A stretch of 64,000 bases of DNA, from assembly GCA_031772625.1 (NCBI GenBank), contig CM062808.1, positions 474,669,655 to 474,733,654 on the forward strand, given 5' to 3'. Below the pieces are notes generated by a model. The model ran no database searches. It was not told where the DNA came from and was given only the letters and a program-made list of their open reading frames with translations. The position numbers and the translations under genes were made by a program. The DNA is from Pinus tabuliformis. Taxonomy: Eukaryota > Streptophyta > Pinopsida > Pinales > Pinaceae. Each line of letters begins with the position of its first letter. Position 1 is the first letter of the stretch. Below, in pieces: positions 32,144 through 42,050 of the stretch.

Positions 32144-32845
32144 CAAACAAGCTTAACCACCTCGAGCTTCCTCCTCCAGCATGAGGGGAGCCTCGAAGGT
32201 GGCTATTGAATATCCCTATCTAGTGCATAACTAATTTATTAATTACAAAATGTCTAAACTGAAATCACAAATGGTTTTCATTTAATCAAAATCCTAAATC
32301 TTTGCTCCTTGTCGCATGATGCTTTTCTGGCTTTTGACACATGTCCTTTGCTGCTTGGGTTGAGGTGTCTTGAAGGAAAGTACACTAAATGAGTTGGCCT
32401 TGGATTCCAGTCACATAGATGGCTTCATTAATTAACCAAGGAAGGTGCTCTGTTTTCACGGCTTCTGTCTCCCATCACTCTTCATCACTTTAAAAACATG
32501 TCCACTGTTCTTTAATTCTTCCTGAACAACGCATATCACCACATCTTTCAAATAAACTGGAAACCTTATGAGCTGAACAGGTGTCTGCAGTTGCTAATTG
32601 GCTCTTAATATAATATGTTTTCCATCATCCTAAAATATAGGAAACTTTTCCTGTCTGTCAGTCTTTGCTTTGCCTCATCATATTCGAACCTAAAAGAGCT
32701 TACCTTTTATCCTTAATTGACTAAAATAGAGCGGACTGCCAAATATTGGATGTGCTGTAGGTTATACTGATAGACAAGTGTCTTTCTTTCAAGTTTCTCA
32801 ATCATCTTCACCATCATAGCTGCTCTGTGTTTAAAATCATCACCT

Positions 32846-32879
32846 ACAGCAGTTTCGTAGCGCGCTACGAAACTGCTGT
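32846..32879. repeat. 34-bp perfect palindrome in the LTR
   Basis: All 17 base pairs of the inverted repeat match, centred on GC|GC at 32862/32863, with no loop. The arm contains TACGAAACTGCTG. It is repeated exactly at 38998-39031 in the other LTR. Related text (GCGCTGCGAAACTGCT) occurs near 35980, and a second hairpin (TTAGTGATTT, loop of 7, AAATCACTAA) near 35925. Confidence 0.85.
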
Positions 32880-32929
32880 GTGATTTCAAAAACACAGTCT
32901 TGTGATATGCATAATAAATTCTACTGTAC

Positions 32930-33492
32930 TTTTAATAATCCCTAACAAGATCCCTGCTCCTCTCTCTGTCGTGATAACGATCACCATTGGTTAATTTTGA
33001 AATAGCATCACTGCCATTCCTGTCACGAGGCAGTATTCGACGCACAGGTGAGGCATCTCGGGTAGAAGCACAATGTGGTGCATGCTGGCCAAATTACACA
33101 GATAAAGCAGCTTTAACTGATGGTGGCCTTCGGGCAGTGTCATCTGATCCATAGTGATTAGTATCACCAGTCACTCCTGCATGCTGAGTGGGAGGATTCA
33201 TTCATTCCAAATGAGCAGTAATTTGACACATGATAGGTACCGGTATGTGAGGAAAAAGTGTATCGAAATAGTACTGGCCTAGAAGTAAATCATGAACATA
33301 AACACCCATTGTGGTCATCCTTCCATTTGATCCTGGAGAAAATTCCTCCTCGTCCTTAACATAAGGCTCGACCCAAACCCATAACGTCTTAGGATCTGCA
33401 ACATAACGCAAGTACAGGAAACCACTACATCTCATGTATGGAGAATCCTCGTGCTTAAGAAGCCCATGTATTTGCTTCACTGTCAACTTCAT
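32930..33492 (-). pseudogene. Captured fragment of PRP38 pre-mRNA splicing factor gene (in LTR)
   Basis: The first 96 residues, from MKLTVKQIHGLLKHEDSPYM through SGFLYLRYVADPKTLWVWVE and the block DLLLGQYYFDTLFPHIPVPI, are unmistakably the PRP38 domain. The frame continues after a stop with DTARRPPSVKAALSV, then RRILPRDRNGSDAISKLTNG and DRERSRDLVRDY, the charged Arg/Ser-rich tail of plant PRP38 proteins. PRP38 is a subunit of the U4/U6.U5 tri-snRNP needed for spliceosome activation. The N-terminal half is missing and stops interrupt the tail, so this is a captured piece, not a gene. It appears without introns over this length. Confidence 0.85.
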
Positions 33493-33544
33493 GGTAAAAA
33501 ATTTGTAGAGAAGACAAAATGCTGTAAACGGGCCCCTACAATTC

Positions 33545-33690
33545 CCTTCTTGTAATGAGCTATACTCTGATGTATATCTCCTTCACGCTTCACCTTTGTA
33601 CTAAGGTCTGTAAGGGCTATAGTCATGTTATTCTTAGCGATTTCAAAATTAGGATATACAGTCAAACACCTCTCAAAGAGCAGCAATAAA
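33545..33690 (-). pseudogene. Captured fragment of a SPINDLY-type O-glycosyltransferase gene (in LTR)
   Basis: About 48 residues read FERCLTVYPNFEIAKNNMTI, then ALTDLSTKVKREGDIHQSIA and HYKK. This matches the end of the TPR array of plant SPINDLY, a nuclear/cytosolic protein O-fucosyltransferase that restrains gibberellin signalling. The text is too short and incomplete to be functional. It lies between the PIR and PRP38 fragments in the same orientation. The identification rests on remembered family sequence; a protein search would settle it. Confidence 0.7.
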
Positions 33691-34043
33691 AACTGGACTT
33701 CCCATGTGGAACAGGTGTCCGCTGAACTGGTCTTTGGCACACTTTCAATGGGCGAATATAACGCTGGGTAGTATTATAGAAGACAAAATTTACCAAGAAA
33801 TCATTTTGCACCTCTGTAAAAAACCTGCAAGGCAAAGCGACCAGAAAAAGAGACAAGGGAGATGTTCTCTGACATCTCATTTAGCATAACATTGTATGTG
33901 TCCATTGATAAACGTTCTGCTAGGAACTGATAAGTGAGTCTCAAAACGTCTAACAGTTGTTGCAACTCCACAACGGCACAGAGATCATGAGACTCAAAGA
34001 GTTCAAACAAGAAGTCAATATTTTCTCTAAAAATTTTATTCAT
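33691..34043 (-). pseudogene. Captured fragment of a PIR/SRA1 (CYFIP) gene of the SCAR/WAVE complex (in LTR)
   Basis: IDFLFELFESHDLCAVVELQ, QLLDVLRLTYQFLAERLSMD and NEMSENISLVSFSGRFALQV read in one frame. After a frameshift near 33815, FFTEVQNDFLVNFVFYNTTQ and RPVQRTPVPHGKSSFYC follow. The pattern is that of the CYFIP/PIR121 family, a subunit of the WAVE regulatory complex that activates ARP2/3 actin nucleation. Only about 115 residues of a protein of more than 1200 are present. It is followed directly by the SPINDLY-type fragment. Certainty is good for the family and low for the exact paralogue. Confidence 0.75.
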
Positions 34044-34339
34044 CCTCTGCGTCCTTGAAATTTCCTTGTTTGGCGAACCAACTCCGTAAAAATCTCACGT
34101 ATTCCATGGAACCCGCATTTTTCAGGGTGAATGCGCTCATTCCACTAAGCATCAATTTCGCCCTCTGTCCCCACTTGATAAACTCCGACAAAATAGTCCC
34201 AACAACGCAAATCAAAGGCGAGAAAGAAAGAGTTTAGATATCTTGTGTCAATGGCTCAATTTGTCTTCCTCCATTTGCGCATGAATAGAATGATCTATAA
34301 CACCCGGCAATTCCACAAACATGATCCACAATCCGGCGC

Positions 34340-35062
34340 GCTGTTGTAGAGGCCATGTGTCATATAATCGACACGTATATTATTACTTATCCAAAATCGG
34401 TTTTACCCACAGCAGAAGAAATCTCCACCGGCCCATTTTAATAGTCCTCAGCCATAATATGAAAACGGTGCTCCCATATAGACCCGTATGTTGACACGTA
34501 TCATTTGGGAAAAACTCCTTCATTAACATTGCATTTGCTGAGAGATTTGTATCTATCAGCAACTCCAGAACTTGAAACGGAATGTGTTCCTGGATACCAT
34601 TCCCAATTTGTAACTTTCTTAATGCGGCATGAACAGGTAACCACAGCTCAAGCTACGTATCTGGTTCTTTAAGTCGATCCAATAATGCTTAAGCAGCCAA
34701 TAAATGTTCTGAAATAACTGTCAACTTTGTCACCAAAGCAAAAATATCTGGTTGCAAATGTTTTGGAGCCTTATCTAAAACAAGAGCAATTTTCTGAGTT
34801 GTGACCTCTGTCTCGGTTCTGGACCACCGTGGGGAACTACACCATCGAATGCCTTGAGAGAATCAACAATCAACCCTAATAGTTCTTCAGATTGCTCTGG
34901 CCATTTTGTCTCTTGCTTTTGATTAGAATTGTTCACTCTCGAAGACTCTTGTGCAGTTGATTCCAGAAGTGATGAAACAGGCCAAACTGCAGCCTTTTCC
35001 GCATACACTGTTGCCAGTAAGTCAGTGCTTTGCACTGTTTGCTCCATCCATCCCAACATCAA
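34340..35062 (-). pseudogene. Captured coding fragment of unidentified host gene (in LTR)
   Basis: The minus strand reads MLGWMEQTVQSTDLLATVYA, EQSEELLGLIVDSLKAFDGV and, after a frame change near 34800, DKAPKHLQPDIFALVTKLTV, RLKEPDT, and LPVHAALRKLQIGNGIQEHI with FQVLELLIDTNLSANAMLM. The helical, leucine-rich pattern suggests a HEAT/ARM-like repeat protein. I cannot name the gene. Stops and a frameshift show it is a fragment. Orientation is the same as for the neighbouring captured fragments. Confidence 0.45.
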
Positions 35063-35099
35063 GGCGTTAATCTACAGGATTATTCAGAGATTCCAGTGT

Positions 35100-35900
35100 T
35101 CCATTAAAACCTTTAATTCTCTAAGAAGTGAACACTCCCCTGCGCAAACATTATGGCAAACATTTTTATGACACTGAATGTGATCTTCCCATCTGTAAAC
35201 ACTTGAGCCAATGTTCCAGCTCCTTCAATAGCTTCTGGCAGTATGCTGTGACAACACCCGACTCAGGAAACAATATGACCATTGCATACTTGAGCATAAA
35301 ATATATCAAAACTTGCATCTTTACATGCTTCATGACTAATTTAAATGTCTCAACAATTGAGCTTGCAGGTTTTCGACTGTCCTCTGAAATACATCATAGA
35401 CTCACAACCTGTTGGCATGAAGCAACCAGCAATCCTGCATTCTCCTCGAAACTATACTCAATCCAAAGCAGCAGAAAACCTCTGTTATCCTCTGTAATCA
35501 AAGATACTCTAACATATTCCTTTGGCTTAAATGGGCCTTTTCATCCGAGCATTAGCTGAGAAATCTTCAAGATTTAGCCAATAAGTAAGACTATCAAGAA
35601 TACCACCTGTAGTTTACATTACTTTGTTTGGTGATTGTTCATGTGTGTTAATAAAGATATTCCTTGTTGTGCTGACTGCCTTTGTTCCAAGGGTCACAAG
35701 CAATCTTGGGTCAAGACCATCTGCAACAGGCTGGGAGAAATAGCCCACTAAAGGAGCCATATGTATCCTGCCTATAGTTCAGAACATCATCGGAATGTCT
35801 GAGTTGTTTATTTTCAAGCCTATACTCATGCATAACTCAGTGGATTTTGATAACATGACCGCTGGTGAAAATGGCAATGGTTTCGGGAAAATTCCCAATT
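35100..35900 (-). pseudogene. Further coding-like fragments of unidentified origin (in LTR)
   Basis: Two minus-strand stretches look like former protein: about 35530-35190 (ITEDNRGFLLLWIEYSFEEN, FKLVMKHVKMQVLIYFMLKY, AYCQKLLKELEHWLKCLQM) and about 35900-35610 (GYFSQPVADGLDPRLLVTLG). They may belong to the same host gene as the fragment at 34340-35062 or to others. No family was recognised. Confidence 0.35.
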
Positions 35901-36291
35901 TGGTAGCGCAGCCAGTGCAAGGTTAGTGATTTTGCTACGAAATCACTAAAACAGATGGCGCCGCTAAACTGCTAACGAATTTATGCGCTGCGAAACTGCT
36001 AAAAGAATTCAGGCACTGCGAACACACCCTGGTCTTTAAACTAGGCTAAAAATTTATAACTACAGCATTTTCAGTGATAACAGTGGCTCCACTAGGGATA
36101 GTGTGCCCTTGTGGTGCGCTAAGAACACGCAGCTCCAGTGCCTTACCCATTTGTAACAAACAAAAATTTGCTTGACAAGCATGACTGTAGGAGAAAGAAA
36201 CTACTGCTACTGAAAAATAAATGCTCAGCCAACCTTGAGCTTATTTGCAATCTACCTACCTACCCTATCAGCTGCAAACTCCACTTGTAGC

Positions 36292-37560
36292 TCAAGCAAC
36301 ATGATATTTCCAATGTAGCCAATCATTCATCTTATCTGACATTTGAGTCCTTTGACTGTCCTGGAGTTCAGATCCAATATGATAGTGTAATGACCGCTTC
36401 CACTGAAATCTTCTCTGACTGTATCGGATTTCAGAGCCAATGTGATAGTGTAAAGACCGCTGCCACTGAAATTGTCTCTGATCTTCTTTGAACAACTGAA
36501 ATACTGGAGAGTAAAACTCTTCCATATAATCAGCTATAGGATCCCAGAACACATGATCAGCTTGGCTTTTCTCGAAACTTTCCAGCTGTACAAACTGATC
36601 TTCAACCACCGTGTTCAGTTCCTCAATCGTGAAAGAGAAAGGAACCAGCATAGTCTCCTTGTGTTCTGTCATAGAAAGCTGCTGAAAATAATGATCATGA
36701 TAACACTCTTCATTTTCAGGCCCCTGATTCTCAACCACACAAGACTCCTCTGATGTACTATCCACTTTTCTATTTGACAAGCTATCCAGTTGCTTTTCTG
36801 AATCACTCCAACAAACAATGGAATTTTCCTCACCATTATGATTATTATTTGGGGTAAGCTGCTGCAAGGAATTACAAAATTGAGCAAGCTTTTCCTCTGC
36901 CTGAGGGTCATAGAAAATTTCCTCCAATATTTCTTCTTGCTGAGTGCAATTAATTCCGTCTTCATTATGATCTGAAGCCTGACAAATTTGCTGCATCTCT
37001 ACATCAATATCAAAGGATAAAACATGATTTTCACAGGTAAACTCTTGTTGCTCTTCATGCGGCGCTTCATGGAGTGTTATACCTTCTTCTTGGTGCTGAA
37101 AAACATTGTCATGAAGAGCCTCTAAAATTTCTTCATCTGTAAATTCATCATCACCATAATAATCCTCCAAGCACTGAATAAGATTCAAAGAATGCCTACA
37201 GCAATCTTTGAGCAGCAACAAAGAAGGATAACATTCTTTAAACATTTCACAGAACGCATCATGGAAATCAGCAAGAGAAGATAATGAATCATTTTCCAAA
37301 CCTTTATACCAAGACCATGCCTCTCCTTCTAAAGTAGCCATAAACATCCTCATGAGACAATCTTCAGGGAAATGAACCTTAAGACTGCGTACATGTAAGT
37401 GAAACTTAACCAAATGGAGAGCAGCATCATCCTTCTTTTCATCTTTGAATATTGGAAGATCATCCACCCAATCAACCTTTGGCATAGGATTTGGAAAACC
37501 AGGAATATGAGACCGATTCATAGGAGCATACCTGGCATTCTTTCTTGCAGTGGAATCCAT
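36292..37560 (-). CDS. Gag-like protein of the gag-only LTR element, intact, 422 residues
   Basis: The frame starts ATGGATTCCACTGCA, about 160 bp inside the 5' LTR, and runs unbroken to the stop at 36292-36294. Residues about 25-125 form a plant retrotransposon capsid domain: DDAALHLVKFHLHVRSLKV, MRMFMATLEGEAWSWYKGLE, then LADFHDAFCEMFKECYP. The rest is acidic and glutamine-rich. Residues about 359-400 contain a 21-residue tandem repeat (QWQRSLHYHIGSEIRYSQ and QWKRSLHYHIGSELQDSQ; 63-bp DNA period). There is no zinc knuckle, protease or RT. It is the only intact retroelement ORF in the window. The likely role is particle assembly while enzymes are supplied in trans. Confidence 0.8.
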   Translation of the reverse strand: MDSTARKNARYAPMNRSHIPGFPNPMPKVDWVDDLPIFKDEKKDDAALHLVKFHLHVRSLKVHFPEDCLMRMFMATLEGEAWSWYKGLENDSLSSLADFHDAFCEMFKECYPSLLLLKDCCRHSLNLIQCLEDYYGDDEFTDEEILEALHDNVFQHQEEGITLHEAPHEEQQEFTCENHVLSFDIDVEMQQICQASDHNEDGINCTQQEEILEEIFYDPQAEEKLAQFCNSLQQLTPNNNHNGEENSIVCWSDSEKQLDSLSNRKVDSTSEESCVVENQGPENEECYHDHYFQQLSMTEHKETMLVPFSFTIEELNTVVEDQFVQLESFEKSQADHVFWDPIADYMEEFYSPVFQLFKEDQRQFQWQRSLHYHIGSEIRYSQRRFQWKRSLHYHIGSELQDSQRTQMSDKMNDWLHWKYHVA

Positions 37561-37701
37561 CTTGAAACTTCATCAAGCTACTGATCTTCTAGCAGTGGAG
37601 TCACCTTCTAATTTGTTCTTTGCTGTGTGGAGTCGCCAAGATAGTTTTGCAGCCTTGAAAATCATTTGAACTCCTGCTACCTTCAGGAATTCAATCTTAA
37701 G

Positions 37702-37719
37702 CTCCCGGCAGACGCACCA
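37702..37719 (-). other. Primer-binding site of the gag-only element
   Basis: On the minus strand, TGGTGCGTCTGCCGGGAG begins three bases after the LTR. The plus-strand text therefore ends in CCA, like a tRNA 3' end. I cannot assign the tRNA. This supports transcription leftwards, in the direction of gag. Confidence 0.6.
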
Positions 37720-39081
37720 AAATGTTATCACAAAACCAGTACTAGGGACTGCAACCAAGCACGGTCTCATGTAACTGTTTCAGACCAAGCTTTTGACTAA
37801 GGATTAGCCTCCCTAGCCCGAGAGGGCTCTCTCAAGAAAAAGTTATTGATTTTGAATGTTGATAAGAGGGCTAACTCTTGTATAATAGATTTAATGAACT
37901 TGTTGGCTGGACAAATATACAAATACATCCATTGGGCTTATGGAGTCAAACATGCTACAACAAACAATGATATTTCCTCTACATAGAAGTCAGGGCATGT
38001 GACATTTAAATGTTCAAAATATAACTCTTATAAAACCACAGTTCATAGAAGAGTACAGGAAGTCAGAGCAACATATGTGAATTCTGAGTGATTACTCCTC
38101 TAAGCAACTGAAAAAAAAAGACATGAAGGACAAAGTAAAACAATACATCTTGAACATGGAAATGCTGTATGAATCCTGAGAAGAAAGGCATATATCTTAT
38201 ATTACTGCAAACTGTTCTTTACACAAGCCAAAATAGCACTCTGTTTTCATAAAATATCCAACCCCCTCTACATCTCCTATTGATCCATATATAGGCAAAC
38301 AAGCTTAACCACCTCGAGCTTCCTCCTCCAGCATGAGGGGAGCCTCGAAGGTGGCTATTGAATATCCCTATCTAGTGCATAACTAATTTATTAATTACAA
38401 AATGTCTAAACTGAAATCACAAATGGTTTTCATTTAATCAAAATCCTAAATCTTTGCTCCTTGTCGCATGATGCTTTTCTGGCTTTTGACACATGTCCTT
38501 TGCTGCTTGGGTTGAGGTGTCTTGAAGGAAAGTACACTAAATGAGTTGGCCTTGGATTCCAGTCACATAGATGGCTTCATTAATTAACCAAGGAAGGTGC
38601 TCTGTTTTCACGGCTTCTGTCTCCCATCACTCTTCATCACTTTAAAAACATGTCCACTGTTCTTTAATTCTTCCTGAACAACGCATATCACCACATCTTT
38701 CAAATAAACTGGAAACCTTATGAGCTGAACAGGTGTCTGCAGTTGCTAATTGGCTCTTAATATAATATGTTTTCCATCATCCTAAAATATAGGAAACTTT
38801 TCCTGTCTGTCAGTCTTTGCTTTGCCTCATCATATTCGAACCTAAAAGAGCTTACCTTTTATCCTTAATTGACTAAAATAGAGCGGACTGCCACATATTG
38901 GATGTGCTGTAGGTTATACTGATAAACAAGTGTCTTTCTTTCAAGTTTCTCAATCATCTTCACCATCATAGCTGCTCTGTGTTTAAAATCATCACCTACA
39001 GCAGTTTCGTAGCGCGCTACGAAACTGCTGTGTGATTTCAAAAACACAGTCTTGTGATATGCATAATAAATTCTACTGTAC

Positions 39082-39644
39082 TTTTAATAATCCCTAACAA
39101 GATCCCTGCTCCTCTCTCTGTCGTGATAACGATCACCATTGGTTAATTTTGAAATAGCATCACTGCCATTCCTGTCACGAGGCAGTATTTGACGCACAGG
39201 TGAGGCATCTCGGGTAGAAGCACAATGTGGTGCATGCTGGCCAAATTACACAGATAAAGCAGCTTTAACTGATGGTGGCCTTCGGGCAGTGTCATCTGAT
39301 CCATAGTGATTAGTATCACCAGTCACTCCTGCATGCCGAGTGGGAGGATTCATTCATTCCAAATGAGCAGTAATTTGACACATGATAGGTACCGGTATGT
39401 GAGGAAAAAGTGTATCGAAATAGTACTGGCCTAGAAGTAAATCATGAACATAAACACCCATTGTGGTCATCCTTCCATTTGATCCTGGAGAAAATTCCTC
39501 CTCGTCCTTAACATAAGGCTCGACCCAAACCCATAACGTCTTAGGATCTGCAACATAACGCAAGTACAGGAAACCACTACATCTCATGTATGGAGAATCC
39601 TCGTGCTTAAGAAGCCCATGTATTTGCTTCACTGTCAACTTCAT
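39082..39644 (-). pseudogene. PRP38 fragment, second LTR copy
   Basis: The same captured PRP38 domain end and Arg/Ser-rich tail as at 32930-33492, with a few single-base differences (for example C to T near 39190). The 96-residue domain part is identical at the protein level. Confidence 0.85.
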
Positions 39645-39696
39645 GGTAAAAAATTTGTAGAGAAGATAAAATGCTGTAAACGGGCCCCTACAATTC

Positions 39697-39842
39697 CCTT
39701 CTTGTAATGAGCTATACTCTGATGTATATCTCCTTCACGCTTCACCTTTGTACCAAGGTCTGTAAGGGCTATAGTCATGTTATTCTTAGCGATTTCAAAA
39801 TTAGGATATACAGTAAAACACCTCTCAAAGAGCAGCAATAAA
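39697..39842 (-). pseudogene. SPINDLY-type fragment, second LTR copy
   Basis: Same as 33545-33690. Here the residue after ALTDL is G rather than S (and F replaces L earlier), so the two LTRs differ within the fragment. ALTDLG is what I recall for SPINDLY proteins, which suggests this copy is ancestral at that site. Confidence 0.7.
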
Positions 39843-40195
39843 AACTGGACTTCCCATGTGGAACAGGTGTCCGCTGAACTGGTCTTTGGCACACTTTCAA
39901 TGGGCGAATATAACGCTGGGTAGTATTACAGAAGACAAAATTTACCAAGAAATCATTTTGCACCTCTGTAAAAAACCTGCAAGGCAAAGCGACCAGAAAA
40001 AGAGACAAGGGAGATGTTCTCTGACATCTCATTTAGCATAACATTGTATGTGTCCATTGATAAACGTTCTGCTAGGAACTGATAAGTGAGTCTCAAAACG
40101 TCTAACAGTTGTTGCAACTCCACAACGGCACAGAGATCATGAGACTCAAAGAGTTCAAACAAGAAGTCAATATTTTCTCTGAAAATTTTATTCAT
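39843..40195 (-). pseudogene. PIR/CYFIP fragment, second LTR copy
   Basis: Same as 33691-34043, including the frameshift. VNFVFCNTTQ here keeps the cysteine that is tyrosine in the other LTR. Confidence 0.75.
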
Positions 40196-40489
40196 CCTCT
40201 GCGTCCTTGAAATTTCCTTGTTTGGCGAACCAACTCCGTAAAAATCTCACGTATTCCATGGAACCCGCATTTTTCAGGGTGAATGCGCTCATTCCACTAA
40301 GCATCAATTTCGCCCTCTGTCCCCACTTGATAAACTCCGGCAAAACAGTCCCAACAACGCAAATCAAAGGCGAGAAAGAAAGAGTTTAGATATCTGGTGT
40401 CAATGGCTCAATTTGTCTTCCTCCATTTGCGCATGAACAAAATGATCTATAACACCCGGCAATTCCACAAACATGATCCACAATCCGGC

Positions 40490-42050
40490 GCGCTGTTGTA
40501 GAGGCCATGTGTCATATAATCGACACGTATATTATTACTTATCCAAAATCGGTTTTACCCACAGCAGAAGAAATCTCCACCGGCCCATTTTAATAGTCCT
40601 CAGCCATAATATGAAAACGGTACTCCCATATAGACCCGTATGTTGACACGTATCATTTGGGAAAAACTCCTTCATTAACATTGCATTTGCTGAGAGATTT
40701 GTATCTATCAGCAACTCCAGAACTTGAAACGGAATGTGTTCCTGGATACCATTCCCAATTTGTAACTTTCTTAATGCGGCATGAACAGGTAACCACAGCT
40801 CAAGCTACGTATCTGGTTCTTTAAGTCGATCCAATAATGCTTAAGCAGCCAATAAATGTTCTGAAATAACTGTCAACTTTGTCACCAAAGCAAAAATATC
40901 TGGTTGCAAATGTTTTGGAGCCTTATCTAAAACAAGAGCAATTTTCTGAGTTGTGACCTCTGTCTCGGTTCTGGACCACCGTGGGGAACTACACCATCGA
41001 ATGCCTTGAGAGAATCAACAATCAACCCTAATAGTTCTTCAGATTGCTCTGGCCATTTTGTCTCTTGCTTTTGATTAGAATTGTTCACTCTCGAAGACTC
41101 TTGTGCAGTTGATTCCAGAAGTGATGAAACAGGCCAAACTGCAGCCTTTTCCGCATACACTGTTGCCAGTAAGTCAGTGCTTTGCACTGTTTGCTCCATC
41201 CATCCCAACATCAAGGCGTTAATCTACAGGATTATTCAGAGATTCCAGTGTTCCATTAAAACCTTTAATTCTCTAAGAAGTGAACACTCCCCTGCGCAAA
41301 CATTATGGCAAACATTTTTATGACACTGAATGTGATCTTCCCATCTGTAAACACTTGAGCCAATGTTCCAGCTCCTTCAATAGCTTCTGGCAGTATGTTG
41401 TGACAACACCCGACTCAGGAAACAATATGACCATTGCATACTTGAGCATAAAATATATCAAAACTTGCATCTTTACATGCTTCATGACTAATTTAAATGT
41501 CTCAACAATTGAGCTTGCAGGTTTTCGACTGTCCTCTGAAATACATCATAGACTCACAACCTGTTGGCATGAAGCAACCAGCAATCCTGCATTCTCCTTG
41601 AAACTATACTCAATCCAAAGCAGCAGAAAACCTCTGTTATCCTCTGTAATCAAAGATACTCTAACATATTCCTTTGGCTTAAATGGGCCTTTTCATCCGA
41701 GCATTAGCTGAGAAATCTTCAAGATTTAGCCAATAAGTAAGACTATCAAGAATACCACCTGTAGTTTACATTACTTTGTTTGGTGATTGTTCATGTGTGT
41801 TAATAAAGATATTCCTTGTTGTGCTGACTGCCTTTGTTCCAAGGGTCACAAGCAATCTTGGGTCAAGACCATCTGCAACAGGCTGGGAGAAATAGCCCAC
41901 TAAAGGAGCCATATGTATCCTGCCTATAGTTCAGAACATCATCGGAATGTCTGAGTTGTTTATTTTCAAGCCTATACTCATGCATAACTCAGTGGATTTT
42001 GATAACATGACCGCTGGTGAAAATGGCAATGGTTTCGGGAAAATTCCCAA
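40490..42050 (-). pseudogene. Unidentified captured coding fragments, second LTR copy
   Basis: This is the counterpart of 34340-35900 with very few differences. It has the same open stretches (for example the 95-residue frame at 40927-41214) and the same breaks, so the damage arose before this element inserted. Confidence 0.4.

Larger units (their letters stand above)
31574..36082 (-). repeat. LTR of the gag-only element (downstream copy in gag orientation)
   Basis: 4509 bp, far longer than usual for plant LTRs. It contains, on the minus strand, coding fragments related to PIR/CYFIP, SPINDLY and PRP38, plus further coding-like stretches. It also holds a 34-bp perfect palindrome at 32846-32879 and a possible TATA box at 32134. 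Because gag reads leftwards, this is the 3' LTR. Confidence 0.93.

Noticed and set aside
32846-32879. Intrinsic transcription terminator
   Set aside because: The sequence is plant nuclear DNA, and the palindrome has no loop or following T run.
32930-34043. Active PRP38, SPINDLY or PIR genes
   Set aside because: Only short fragments are present, with missing ends, stops and a frameshift, and both copies lie inside LTRs.
35128-35559. Plus-strand 143-codon open frame in the LTR (and its copy at 41280-41711)
   Set aside because: The opposite strand shows better protein-like text in line with the other captured fragments; the plus-strand product has no recognisable motif.
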